A stretch of DNA of 64,000 nt from Palaemon carinicauda (GCF_036898095.1 NC_090729.1:75106754-75170753), one strand, 5' to 3'; counted from the stretch's first letter, positions 26,170-37,350 are shown. Program-made: numbers and translations. The notes: generated by a model from the sequence alone, not told the origin.

Positions 26170-26755
26170 CACTATGGAATATGCTTGTTTGCTCGTGATT
26201 ATGTACTGTAGAATGCTTTCAACTGTATTCCGTAGACGTATGTAATAAGATACTGTTCGAATGCATGAATGAGGATTTAAATAATTTCATTTATGGCTCC
26301 GAAAAAAGGGGATAAGATTAGTTTTGCCTTCCCTCCCTACAGGTATAATGTGAATGTAAATTTTCTTCCCTTGTTAAACCGTATGCGGTGGCACATCAAT
26401 TATTTAATTTAGAGTTCTCGGGTGGGGAAAAAAAAAACATGCGTAGATCACCGGGATCCTTTGCGTTTTTTGTATGACTATAAAAGAGAAAAACTAAAGA
26501 TGTCACTACCACATGCGTCCTTTACAAAACATTTCACATTTCAAATATTTACGTATATGACTCATGAGCAGTGCAACATACTTTCTTGCACACAAATTGT
26601 CGTTCAACTATTATAGGCTTTCATCTTGACAGAGACAGAAGCATATATAAAAAACATGAAATAGATTATTATATACATACAGACAGAATGAGACAGAGAC
26701 TTAAATAAGACAGGAGTACATAAGACAAGTGAAATTCGACAGGAATTAAAGGAGG
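26167..26755. other. No supported gene
   Basis: No recognisable frame, exon or repeat. Confidence 0.4.

Positions 26756-26813
<58 letters not shown>
26756..26813. repeat. (TA)n microsatellite
   Basis: TA tract with one ACATATACATA interruption. Confidence 0.93.
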
Positions 26814-26814
<1 letters not shown>

Positions 26815-26926
26815 GTACACACGTTTATGTGTGTGTGTTTGTATACAGACGAATAAGTTTAATAACAGTATGGGTTGGTAAGGTAATTCATGGACACCTA
26901 AAATACCAGACAGGAAATAAAATCAA

Positions 26927-27227
26927 ACCAATGTTCTCTATTCTTAGGTAGTGCCATAGCCACTGCACCATGGTCTTCCACTGTATTGGGTTAGAATTCT
27001 CTGTACACTATTCTATTTTATTTCTCTTCCTCTGTTTTTTTTTTCTTTAAGTTTTTATAGTTTTTATATGAAAGATCTATTTTAATGTTGTTACCGTTTT
27101 AAGAATGATTTATTTTGATTGTTGAATACTTCTCGTAGTTTATTCATTTCTTTTTTTTCCTTTCCTCACTGGACTACTTTTCCCGTTGGAGCCATATGGC
27201 TTATAGTATCCTGCTTTTCCAACTATA
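26927..27227 (+). mobile_element. Short retroelement, left part, split by a later insertion
   Basis: A 5'-truncated plus-strand copy of the short element. It is readable from CCAATGTTCTCTATTCTTAG (near the middle of the family sequence) through the LINE-type tail up to CTTTTCCAACTATA. There it stops abruptly, 25 bp before its expected end. The missing end appears 6.9 kb away at 34142-34190, so the sequence between is a later insertion. Confidence 0.85.
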
Positions 27228-27235
27228 AAAAAAAA

Positions 27236-27614
27236 GTATTTTTTATAGCGGTGCATATTTGCACCCACTCACAGGGGTGCCCTTTTAGCTCGGAAAGGTT
27301 CCTGATACCTGATTGGTCGGAAGTATTTTTGTCCGAACACCTTCATTGTTCTCGAATAATTACCAAGTAATGTGAATGGAAACTTATTTATTAACCTTTA
27401 TTTCTCCATCAGATATATGTTTTGTCAATAAACAAAGAGAAAAAATAAATATATTATAAAGAATCGTCTTGGTAAGTCTAAATTCAATAACACAATCCTC
27501 CGAAGTCAACGACAGCAGCTTGTTTTCGGATGCACGCTTTGTAATTTTGTAATTTTTCACATATTTTAACGCAAATTGGGATAAATTACACTCAGCATAA
27601 GTTAAACATGTTAT
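27236..27614. repeat. Outer segment of the left inverted arm
   Basis: Matches the reverse complement of 33771-34141 closely, with a few substitutions and short indels. The outermost 20 bp are the candidate transposon terminus. A near-palindromic block, GCACCC...GGGGTGC, lies within the first 50 bp in both arms. Confidence 0.88.
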
Positions 27615-28459
27615 TATAAACTTTTTTTGAATACCAGAATTTACCAAAATCATGGAATTATTAAAACCCGATATATGTGAAAACTTATGGGGAGGTAAAA
27701 GAACAGCATGTAGCGGCCTGGCGGGAAAACGATCCCTTCTGACTTGTAGACGCAGTTTTTTTTTTTTCTTCTTTCGTAATATAGTTCGGCCTATTCCTTT
27801 TAGATTAAATAGTCTTGCATTGTCTCTCTTGGTATTAATTTGCTTATTATTTTCCCACATTCTTGTTCCTCACCTAATATCTATCTATTTTCCCGATATC
27901 ACTTCTTCCATAAATGGGATATCCGCACTACGATTCCTTATTTCTTATCATCTGTCGAAAGTGATGGCTTGAAGGGAAGCGCGTGCTAGTCTCATTAAAA
28001 TAGTGTAGAGGTGGAAATAAAGAAAAAATACTATGCTTAATTTCAGGTTTACAGAATAGGTTATACTTTCTACACTGCATAAAATTTATGTTGTTATTAT
28101 TATTTACATGCTTACTGACGTAAGGTACAAAACATAAGGAATCGTAGTGCGGATATCACATAGGCCTATATGAAAGAAGGGATAGCGGGGAAAATAGATA
28201 GATATTATGTGAAGAACAGGAATGTGGGAAAATACTTAGCAAAATAATACGTGAGAGACAATGCAAGACTATTTAAACTGAAAAGAATAGGGCGAACTAT
28301 ATTACGAAAGAAAAAAAACTGCGTCTACAAGTCAGAAGGGATCGTTTTCCCGCCAGGCCGCTACAGGCTGTTCTTTTACCTCCCCATAAGTTTTCACAAA
28401 TATCGGGTTTTATTAATTCCATGATTTTGGTAAATTCTGGTATTCAAAGAAAGTTTATA
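27615..28459. mobile_element. Foldback (hairpin) element inside the left arm
   Basis: Left end 27615 (TATAAACTTTTTTTGAATACC) and right end 28459 are reverse complements over about 330 bp, enclosing a spacer of about 180 bp. The arms carry recognisable blocks such as CGGCCTGGCGGGAAAACGATC and its complement. The equivalent point in the right arm of the host transposon (near 33770) has only a short AT-rich join, so this 845-bp unit inserted after the large element formed. No coding capacity. Candidate non-autonomous DNA transposon; target duplication unclear because the site is itself TATA-rich. Confidence 0.8.
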
Positions 28460-28461
28460 GT

Positions 28462-29047
28462 GCGGGAGCTCACAGAGATTTGTATTACATTTCGAGTACA
28501 AAAGGTTTGATAGCTAAAATCATCAGCTAGTATGATGGGGATCCTCGAATGGTCATTCTTAAGTTATGCCGTTGGTGCGTTGAGTAGGGGGCGCAGCTTG
28601 AACTGCCCCCCAAATCCGGTTTAAATTGCATTTTGGAGTACATCAACCAAACCTGTGATAAAAGTTTCGTTTTGGCACTGTGATTACAGATGTGCCATTC
28701 TTAAATGGCGCAATTGGTGCAAAACGCATTTAAGAAGGGCTCAAAGTGGGCGCTACTGTCACATTTAAATCACAATTTGAGTACATCAATGAAAGTTTGT
28801 GGAAATAGACCTTAGAGCTTCCTGATGAAGAATCAGTCATTCTTAAGTGTCAAATTTGGTGCAAAACCCATTTAAGAACGACCTAAAGAGGGCGCTATTT
28901 TTTTGCACATTTAAAACACGTCTTACGTACATAAATGAAACTTTGTATAAATATTCTTTAGACCTTCCTGATACAGGATCAACAGTTCCTAAGAGTCGAA
29001 GTTGGTGCAAAACCCATTTAAGAACGGTCTAAAGAGGGTGTTACTAT
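28462..29047. repeat. Inner segment of the left inverted arm, four tandem 143-bp units
   Basis: Mirrors 33187-33770. Inside it the anchor GGTGC occurs at 28573, 28716, 28858 and 29004, i.e. every 142-146 bp. In three units it is followed by AAAAC.CATTTAAGAA and then (C)TAAAG.GGGCGCTA or a variant. The units are diverged from one another, but the same four units exist in the opposite arm, so the array predates the inverted duplication or is maintained with it. Confidence 0.85.
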
Positions 29048-29461
29048 TAGGTTATTGAAAAGGCCTATATTCACTTTCTTTAGGCTTATATATTCACTCA
29101 TTTCTTCCCCTCCACATGTGCCACAACACGCTATTGTGAGCTCTTCTGTTTATGCTATTACTACTGTTGTTTCACTGAATATATAAGTGATAACATTTTT
29201 TGAATGATAGTACTAATTGTAACTTCTTTTCAGGGGCTCGTGATTATAAAAATTAGGGTTGCATAATACCAGTTAGTGGCAACTTTACTTTGTATGGAAG
29301 ATAGCCAGTTAAGAAGGGTTTAACTGATGTTTTTATTATTCCCTTTGGCTGAATAATTGATCACAAATTTTGTAATATTTTTAAATTAAGTTTAAATTTT
29401 GATAACCCACTAACATATCGAGGTCTTTTGTGAGTTTACGGGGGTTATTTCAAAATTCAAG

Positions 29462-32110
29462 AAAAACTCATAACAGAATCAGGACTACCAGACATGCTAA
29501 TAGAGACTGGGGTCCTTACACCAGGTTCTTTGATTGGGTTCCTCACAAGTAAACACTTCAACCAATGCCTGAGCCTCTAACCTCTCTTTGCCTTGCCTTC
29601 GAAAGCCTGCATTTCAAGGCCTTTCTAGAAACATATGATTACAGAGAAGAGCTTCATACCTTGATATCTACTGTGAAAGGAAATACCAATGCAGAAGACC
29701 ATGGGATTCAGCTGGTGATCAATGCAGATCTTTTTGAAAAAATTTCGAAAGAGTATTCTGAATTCACCAAGACAATTATATCAGAAGCTCATGGATACAC
29801 TGCAAAGTTCTGGATGATGTATGTGGAGTACATTAACATGTTTCATTAACTTGAAAGAGCTATCCGGACAAATAACATCGAGCTCTGTCTTCACACTTAC
29901 ACTGATTATTGACCTGTCCTTTGCCACAGGTCACATCAACTATTCCCGGTGGTTAACAAAATACCAATTAGTGTTATTAAATATTGATGCGACTCATCCC
30001 AGACTTAGAGAGATACTTAACCGGGGTGTATACACAGAGCGAAGGACAGAACATGATTTCAGCAGAATTCTTGTAGATTTACAACTGGAACAAACTATTA
30101 ATTCCGACGCTACATCTCAACTGACAGGAATCACCTTTTTTACTAATACCTACTCCACTCACCTTAGGTAGATGGTAATAAAGGTTACCCGAGCATCGTT
30201 CATTAGTCAGCAGCAAGAGAGGACAGGATTGACTAGCAAAGAAGATTTTACTACAGAAGTTAGGCCAAGACGAATTCAACGTGACAATGAGGATCTTCAG
30301 AGAAATCATCAAACAAATCTTAGATACGAACAATCTATTTGAAACACGGGAAGCTTCAGAGGTATTGTACAATATTTCCACAGGAAAGGGTACCAATGAT
30401 GAAATCCATGAAAGCCTTCTCTGTGTACCAACCAAAGGAAAAGTCAGACAAGGAATGCATCCAGGCTTGCATGAGTAATCTAAATAAAATTTGTTTGAAA
30501 ATCTAATAAAAAAGGAAAATCTGAAAACCTTTGTAGATGGCTGAGCAAGCAATCGTCGGATAAATATCACTCAAGTTGCAGTGCTTCAGGGATCACATGA
30601 TCTGATGGGACGTCTCCTTGTACTGTCCACCAAGAAGAGACAATGACATTCAGCATATTCTCTAGTACCCATTGATTCCAATACCTCTGTCCTTCACCAG
30701 CCCTGAAGAAGTGATGTCAAAGACCGATAGGAGTTTGCTCTTTAATATACCGAGAGTAAATTGAAAGGTCTTGAACAGCAGCCAAACCACTTCAGTGCTT
30801 ATATCATAGATGGACATTTTCTCTTACATACCTTGCCACTAAATTTGTCCCCACATACAGAGGACTAGCCAGAAGTATTCTTACCCAGAGTTTAACAACG
30901 ACAGCCAAACGCATACACATAGCCTTTGATGACTATCAACAGACTTCAATTAAGGACACTGAAAGAGACAGGTGGGGACCTGACAACAGAACCTTCATCA
31001 TCACAGGGTCAGAGCAGAGACGAGTGCCAAGAAATCTAAACGATGCCCTAAAGTCCAAGTCCTTCAAGAAGCAGTTACCTCAGTTTCTTACCAATGAATG
31101 GCAAAACTCTTCATATGCTAAAATTTTTGGCGATTGTGAAGTCTTCCTAGATGTCTAAGGGGAATGTTATAAGTTCCAGGTGACAAAGGGTATGATACAG
31201 CGAAACGCAGTAGATGAATTAGCCCTTATCAGTTGATCATGAGAATTGACACAGTGGTCACATCATCCGACACAGATATTGCAGTGAAATTATTCTACCG
31301 CTGCAATAGCTTTCAGCCAACATTGCGGATGGATATAAGAACAGTTTATAGAGTAATCGTCATTAAGTCAGCCTGACTACAATATGGAAGGAACTAATAC
31401 CATATCTTTGTGCAGCATTACCAGCTTTCCATGCCTTCACAGGATCAGAGTATGCATCAGCGTTTGTCAGAAAAGGGAAGGTCAGGCCTCTCCAAACTCT
31501 AGGAAAGCAACCTGACTATCAGAAGACTTTCAGAGTAATGGCAATGAGCTCTACAATTTCTAGTACGACGAATGAAGCTCTTCAGAGGTTCACAGCCACA
31601 ATGTATGGAGCTGAGGATAGAGCAAACACTTGGCTGAATGAATTGAGGTATGAGAAGTTTATGAAGACATGGACCAAATCGAAATGGAAAATACCTACTA
31701 GCCAATTTGAAGGGCATAGATGCAGGTGGACTACTACCTTGTGAAGACGAGCTCAGTCCTTAAATTGAGCGTGCCTCCATTGTTGCTAACAACAAAGAGC
31801 AGATCAAACTCATATAGAATTGCATCCCTCTGAAGAAAATGGCTGGCAGTTGGTTCATGGCTCCTCACCAGTGCACCTTTTCTTGTATTCGCTCTTCACC
31901 TGTGAACCTTTTCTTGAATTCACTCATCACCAGTTTACCTTTTCTTGTATTCACTCTTCGAAGGGGAGCATTTCCATGAATGCCTTATCCCAGAAACAGA
32001 GGATTTAGAAGCATTGGACAATGATGAGGAAAACTTGGACATTGCATCTTCAGATGAAGGTGTTGTGATGAGGATGACTAAAATCTTGTTACAGAAAGGC
32101 AGGTTGATAT
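29462..32110 (+). pseudogene. Broken gene of an uncharacterised invertebrate transposon-associated family
   Basis: Readable in shifting frames across about 2.6 kb. In order: an N-terminal block ending TSKHFNQCL; a helical block with HINYSRWLTKYQ (29935) and VDLQLEQTINSDA (30071-30110); GRLLVLSTKKR (30610); TSIKDTERDR (30948) and ITGSEQRRVPRNL (31004); SSDTDIAVKLF (31263), which looks like the Asp-rich box near the core of the family; and AFHAFTGSEYASAFVRKGKV (31426-31480). The last two resemble the DTD and TG-CD-SAF-GKGK motifs that I know from many large uncharacterised proteins of cnidarians, molluscs and crustaceans. A PIN/FEN-like nuclease fold has seemed plausible for these, but I cannot prove it. 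The C-terminal acidic stretch (32005-32100) is still in frame. At least a dozen stops or frameshifts are present. It is the only gene in the 6.9-kb element. Confidence 0.7.
31860..31959. repeat. 30-bp minisatellite, about 3 units, inside the broken gene
   Basis: Units of CTCTTCACCAGTGCACC followed by TTTTCTTGTATTCG/A, with point variants. They lie between a readable coding segment (ending near 31855) and the acidic C-terminus. The same 30-mer forms a larger array at 32617. Confidence 0.85.
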
Positions 32111-32178
32111 GATAATTAACTATACCAGTAAATACTAGTTGAACTCATGATTATAAGTATATTCACATATCCTTTCCT

Positions 32179-32179
<1 letters not shown>

Positions 32180-32247
<68 letters not shown>
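32180..32247. repeat. (GA)n microsatellite
   Basis: GA tract of about 66 bp. Confidence 0.95.
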
Positions 32248-32252
<5 letters not shown>

Positions 32253-32616
32253 TTCATCAACAGTTTTAATGTTTCATCTTATAAACTTTAGCAATAGATT
32301 TATAGCAAATGTGAAACATGTATGTGTACACTAATTAATATGAGTGTGTGTATCAAAAGGCAGTTTTCGTTTCAAAGAGCATAATCACTTGCAAATAGAC
32401 ATGTTAGTGCCCGTCATCACATGTAGCTGCATATTATTAGATAGCAATGTTTTACCATACCTACTACTACTACTATCTTACAAAAGGTGTGAAACATTAC
32501 ATTTAAAGAAAAAAATAATTCATGAGTTAAATAAGTTAGATATTGAATTATGATATCCTGTTAAATAGCATAAATGAAGATCGAATTGTAAACAGTATTG
32601 GCACGTATGGTATTTC

Positions 32617-33045
32617 CCTCTTCACCAGTGCGCCTTTTCTTGTATTCACACTTCACCATTGCACCTTTTCTTGAATTCACTCTTCACCAGTGTACTTTTT
32701 CTTGTATTCACTCTTCACCAGTGCACCTTTTCTTGCATTTACTCTTCACCAGTGCACCTTTTCTTGCATTCACTCTTCACCAGTGCACCTTTTCTTGTAT
32801 TCGCTCTTCACCAGTGCACCTTTTCTTGTATTCGCTCTTCACCAGTGCACCTTTTCTTGTATTCGCTCTTCACCAGTGCACCTTTTCTTGTATTCGCTCT
32901 TCACCTGTGAACCTTTTCTTGAATTCACTCTTCACCAGTGTACTTTTTCTTGTATTCGCTCTTCACCAGTGCACCTTTTCTTGCATTCACTCTTCATCAG
33001 TTCACCTTTTCTTGTATTCACTCTTCACCAGTGCACTTTGTTTGT
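32617..33045. repeat. 30-bp minisatellite, about 14 units
   Basis: Fourteen head-to-tail copies of the 30-bp unit described at 31860, differing by one to three substitutions. Since 30 is a multiple of three and the unit has no stop, all three plus frames stay open as 10-residue repeats; these are not evidence of a protein. One variant unit (TGTGAACC...GAATTC) occurs in both arrays, showing that at least two units moved together. Confidence 0.93.
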
Positions 33046-33186
33046 ATAAATAAATACTTAAATATATAAATTTGCAGTTCCTTTGTTCTTCTATACCATA
33101 TAAAACAAAGATTCTCACAGTTTTAGTCATGGTACATAGAGAGGTCATGGCACTAAAAATTTACCTTAATCCTCCATGTGCTAATA

Positions 33187-34141
33187 TTGCACTCTCTTTA
33201 GGCCGTTCTTAAAAGGGTTTTGCACCAACTTCGACTCTTAAGAACTGTTGATCCTTTATCAGGAAGGTCTAAAGAATATTTATACAAAGTTTCATTTATG
33301 TACGTAAGACGTGTTTTAAATGTGCAAAAAAATAGCGCCCTCTTTAGGTCGTTCTTAAATGGGTTTTGCACCAAATTTGACACTTAAGAATGACTGATTC
33401 TTCATCAGGAAGCTCTAAGGTCTATTTCCACAAACTTTCATTGATGTACTCAAATTGTGATTTAAATGTGACAGTAGCGCCCACTTTGAGCCCTTCTTAA
33501 ATGCGTTTTGCACCAATTGCGCCATTTAAGAATGGCACATCTGTAATCACAGTGCCAAAACGAAACTTTTATCACAGGTTTGGTTGATGTACTCCAAAAT
33601 GCAATTTAAACCGGATTTGGGGGGCAGTTCAAGCTGCGCCCCCTACTCAACGCACCAACGGCATAACTTAAGAATGACCATTCGAGGATCCCCATCATAC
33701 TAGCTGATGATTTTAGCTATCAAACCTTTTGTACTCGAAATGTAATACAAATCTCTGTGAGCTCCCGGACTATTATAAAAACATGTTTAACTTATGCTGA
33801 GTGTAATCTATCCCAATTTGCGTTAAAATATGTGAAAAATTACAAAATTACAAAGCGTGCATCCGAAAACAAGCTGCTGTCGTTGACTTCGGCGGATTGT
33901 GTTATTGAATTTAGACTTACCAAGACGATTCTTTATAATATATTTATTCTTTCACATTGTTTATTGACAAAACATATATCTGATGGAGAAATATAGGTTA
34001 ATAAATAAGTTTCGATTCACTAATTATTCGAGAACAATGAAGGTGTTCGGACAAAAATACTTCCGACCAATCAGGTATCAGGAACCTTTCCGAGCTAAAA
34101 GGGCACCCCAGGGTGCGATTATGCACCGCTATAAAAAATAG
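33187..34141. repeat. Right inverted arm of the 6.9-kb element
   Basis: Uninterrupted partner of the two left-arm segments. Inner part 33187-33770 contains the four 143-bp units in reverse; outer part 33771-34141 ends with GCACCGCTATAAAAAATA. Comparison with the left arm locates the foldback insertion precisely. Confidence 0.88.
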
Positions 34142-34190
34142 ACTATAGTATTGTAACTTATCTTGTAATAATAACCACTCCATTAACCTT
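34142..34190 (+). mobile_element. Short retroelement, right part of the split tail
   Basis: ACTATA then GTATTGTAACTTATCTTG and TAATAATAA resemble the family's terminal sequence (AACTAGGGTTGTAGCTTAGC and TAATAATAA) with substitutions. This completes the copy interrupted at 27227. Confidence 0.65.
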
Positions 34191-34395
34191 TCTATTTTCT
34201 CCTGGTTTGTATCTTATTACTAACACCTCTGACTTCTTTGGATTGGCGATAAAAGTAAATTTCTTTAGATCTTCCAAACTTCGGCAGTTGCTTATGACTT
34301 TTTCTACTTTGTATCTATTATATCATCTACATAAATCAGAATTCTATATTAATGTTGCTAATAAAGATTTTTGTCTTCTCACTTATAGTATTAAC
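34191..34395 (-). pseudogene. Reverse transcriptase fragment
   Basis: On the minus strand a frame reads IYVDDIIDTK, a YxDD catalytic box, then after a one-base shift KFTFIANPKKSEVLVIRYKP, as found directly after the catalytic box in non-LTR reverse transcriptases. About 200 bp only. Clade not assignable. Confidence 0.5.
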
Positions 34396-34448
34396 ATGTC
34401 CGTCACAATTGAATATAATTTTGGTCTAAGAATTGTTCCTTGTCTTAC

Positions 34449-34870
34449 TTGGGGTTCTTTGACTGGCCGTACTACATTGGATCCTTCTGTTTGGTTACGG
34501 TTCATTTTCTCTTTGCCTACACATATGCCGAATAGTCTGGCCTAATCTTTACAGATTCTCCTCTGTCCTCATACACCTTACATCACTAAGATTACAAAGC
34601 AATTCTTCTTCACCCAAGTGGTTAACTACTGCACTGTAATTGTTCAGTGGCTACTTTCCTCTTGGTAAGGGTAGAAGAGATTCTTCAGCTATGGTAAGTA
34701 GGTCTTCTAGGAGAAGGACGCTCCAAAATTAAACCATTGTTCTCTAGTCTAGGATAGTACCATAGCCTCTGTGCCATGGTCCTCCACTATCGTGGGTTAG
34801 AGTTTTCTTGCTTGATGGTACACTCAGCACACTATTCTATCTAATTTCTCTTCCTCTTGAGCTTTCTCGT
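34449..34870 (+). mobile_element. Short retroelement, 5' part only
   Basis: Plus-strand copy of the family from GGGGTTCTTTGACTGGCC through the conserved CTTCTAGGAGAAGGAC and CATGGTCCTCCACT blocks to ATTTCTCTTCCTCTTGAG. The LINE-type tail is missing, so this is a 3'-deleted or rearranged copy. Confidence 0.82.
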
Positions 34871-35039
34871 TTAATTTCTATACCATCTTAGGATCATGTT
34901 TCCCTACCATCTGCTCACTTCTTTGATACAATACTAGGTAACAAAGGATCCTGGAACCTACACGTGCTCGAAGTCGAACAAAAATAGATTGTTTTTTAGG
35001 AACATTAATATCGCCATTAGTTAATTAGGTTAAACATCA

Positions 35040-36300
35040 AACTTACGGGCAAGTAAGGACGGACACATCAAGTGGAAAGAGAAAAACAGAAGTGAGATTT
35101 GAAGTGATGAACACTTGTGTTGTTAGACATAGTTCTAATTCTAAGTCCCGTTCTTTGGTGATATATTCATCATCTTTAGCAGATTCATGCGATTTTTCAA
35201 CAGTGATGATATTGCATTTTTCACTTATTGCTTTTATTTCATTCCATAGCATATATTTTTAGCCTAAATATAAAGTTCACAATATGTGGATGATCATGGC
35301 GGCCATCCATTTACCATATACCGTAGCCACCGAGATCTCTCATGGTGGCCACGGTTATACGCCCAAAGAAATATTCAAGGCAATCTTGATTCAATCTTTG
35401 TGTCAGTAGGTAGTCAATAGCATGAGAGCCTTTTAACATACCAAGCAAAACAATGGTAGATTCACATGATAGAATTATTCCTTCCTGGAACTGGAAAAGA
35501 CTTTTTGTATTAAGGGTTTTAACTCTCAAAGTATTCACTACCTCGATGACCTTGAGCAGTGTACCCGTTTGTTTTTCTACATGGATACCAAAAGCATTGC
35601 CATTACCCAAACTCTCCATACACGGATGAAGAATTCATTATGTCGAACCAGTCATTTTATGAAAGAATAAAATTTGATTTCTACTCTTCCCCTAAATATT
35701 TTAATGGGGTTATAGATAGTAATTGAACTGCTAGATTTAAATGCATTTAATTAATCTTATATGCAAGCCCATATTCTGTTTTTGTTTTAGTAGGCACTTC
35801 TCGTATACCAGCATATGCAATACACTCTCCATTCTTGAAGAAAACACCGGAGGCGATAAAACTATTTCTAACTAATTTGATTAATTGGGGAACATATGAG
35901 AACAAAAACTTATTCTGCCTTAGGATTTTTGAAAGATGTCCGATTTTCAAGAGGGCCAGTTAACTTACTGTTTCCACATACAGAGATTTTTAGCACCCAT
36001 GTTATGCACCACTGCTCCCACAGCATAACCTAGATCTTAGTTCTACCTTTGATATCATTTCTAATAGTACTTTGTGCATATCTCCTTGATCGAATTGGCA
36101 GTAAATTGGCCTTATCCATTTGCGCGCAAGACCTTGCAACATGGCCACCTGTACATTTTCCTGCAGTTTGTATAGGACACAAACTGCAGGAAAATGTCCC
36201 TTTGTCATAGCTCCTTTCATTCTTAATACTAATTTCATCAAATGAAAAAAAGCAGCAATACCTAGTAACCGAGCCTTCATGTCATCTCTGTAATCCACTG
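35040..36300 (-). pseudogene. P-element/THAP9-like transposase relic
   Basis: Minus-strand blocks appear in the order of the P-element family. 36240-36020: VAMLQGLARKWIRPIYCQFD, the start of the RNase-H-like domain. About 36045: AVVHNMGAKNLCMWK, where related proteins have a catalytic Asp and here Asn is read. 35935-35880: VPQLIKLVRNSFI. 35500-35370: SLFQFQEGIILSCESTIVL, then LTQRLNQDCLEYFFGRI, the C-terminal block with the conserved Asn-Gln-Asp and Glu. Several frame changes and stops separate them. A THAP domain and terminal repeats were not found, so the N-terminus is lost. The family cuts and pastes DNA through a GTP-dependent transposase; this copy cannot. Confidence 0.75.
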
Positions 36301-36869
36301 GTTTTAAATGAATCGAGCAAGCAGTAGCCTATAAATCGTTAATTCTGTGTGCACAGCAACATACAGGTATCTACTAAACTATGTATGTGTTTGCTTTTGG
36401 AAATCGATGTTATTTCATATTTGAGTTTTTAATTTTTCACGTATATAACAGCCAAATACTTTGAATTTACTTGGCATTATCATTGATGGAATGATTAAAA
36501 AGATATATGGACACAATGATTTCTATTATGTTGCCTCTATGGGTATCTAACTTTGCTTTGGCTACCCACGCCTACAACCTAGATTAATTTATGTAAATTA
36601 ATATTATCTAGTTTGGTGTGCTGTGAATATTCTGTGAACCTTGTATAATATTGTAAAAATGTTAAATCTTACATATAGTTATTGTTTATGTATGCTGGCT
36701 ATTATTTCCATTTTGCTGTTACTGTTTTGCTATTTTTTGTTAAACCATTTATGTTGATTTTACATAATCTACGATGTGTATAACGGTTGAACATGGCAGG
36801 TGAACACCCGAAGCCGCAGAAACCGCTATCTATTCTGAAAGAAGAGTAAATGGTGAAATAAGGACGCCA
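36301..36869. other. No supported gene
   Basis: AT-rich sequence between the P-like relic and the 3' end of the host gene. No readable frame. Confidence 0.4.
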
Positions 36870-37350
36870 TTAATAGAAATAAATGCTTTATTCCTTTCAT
36901 GTTAAACAGACATTTTCCTCTTAGTAAAAAAAAGGATTTCCTGAAATATTAAAATTCATTGCAGAGTTGGTTGTCTATTCATTTCACAATTTTTAACAAT
37001 ATTGGAATATTAATCCTTACAGTGGTAAAGAAAAAAAAAACTTGAAAAACATCAGCTTTGGAGTTACGGAACTGTTGATAGAATCAAATAAACATTTTCC
37101 CTCTATAATATACAGTATGTCAGTTTGTACACAAAACTAAATGAAGTATAAAACAAAAGAAGTAATCTAGTAGCTTTGATAAAACTTGTGTCATGAGACA
37201 CACAGCCTACAATGCTATTAAAATGTGGCTCATGTAAGAAGGAAACAACAAATAATACTTTTTTTTTCTAAATAAAAGTTGCCATGAGACACTTAGCCTA
37301 CAATTCTATTAAAAAACATGTGCCTTACGTAAGAAAGAAAGAAATATCGA
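36870..37350 (-). other. 3' UTR and poly(A) signal of the host gene
   Basis: AATAAA on the minus strand at 36892-36887, about 460 nt after the stop codon. Two direct repeats of about 60 bp (37190-37250 and 37278-37338, sharing CATGAGACAC..AGCCTACAAT.CTATTAAAA) lie in the UTR. Confidence 0.5.

Larger units (their letters stand above)
27228..34141 (+). mobile_element. 6.9-kb DNA transposon with long inverted arms, family unassigned
   Basis: The two ends are inverted copies of each other over about 950 bp (left 27236-27614 plus 28462-29047; right 33187-34141, reversed). Outermost TATTTTTTATAGCGGTGCATA is shared. The interior of about 4.1 kb contains one broken plus-strand gene (29462-32110), a GA microsatellite and a 30-bp minisatellite. 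The element sits in the tail of a short retroelement: the tail stops at ACTATA (27222-27227) and resumes after ACTATA (34142-34147), giving a candidate 6-bp target-site duplication. No DDE transposase motif is recognised inside. A 6-bp duplication and long inverted ends are known from Polintons, but the size, termini and gene content do not fit that group. Confidence 0.8.

Noticed and set aside
32598..33053. Long plus-strand frames of 83-151 codons in all three frames
   Set aside because: They are the 30-bp minisatellite, whose unit length is a multiple of three and lacks stops. Not proteins.
28847..33383. Near-identical 61-codon frames at 28847-29032 (+) and 33198-33383 (-)
   Set aside because: They look like a duplicated gene but are the two inverted arms of the 6.9-kb element. 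The open frame comes from the 143-bp tandem unit.
27228..34141. Polinton/Maverick identity for the 6.9-kb element
   Set aside because: The possible 6-bp duplication and long inverted ends fit, but there is no polymerase B, integrase, protease or capsid gene, the termini are not of the AG...CT type, and the element is too short.
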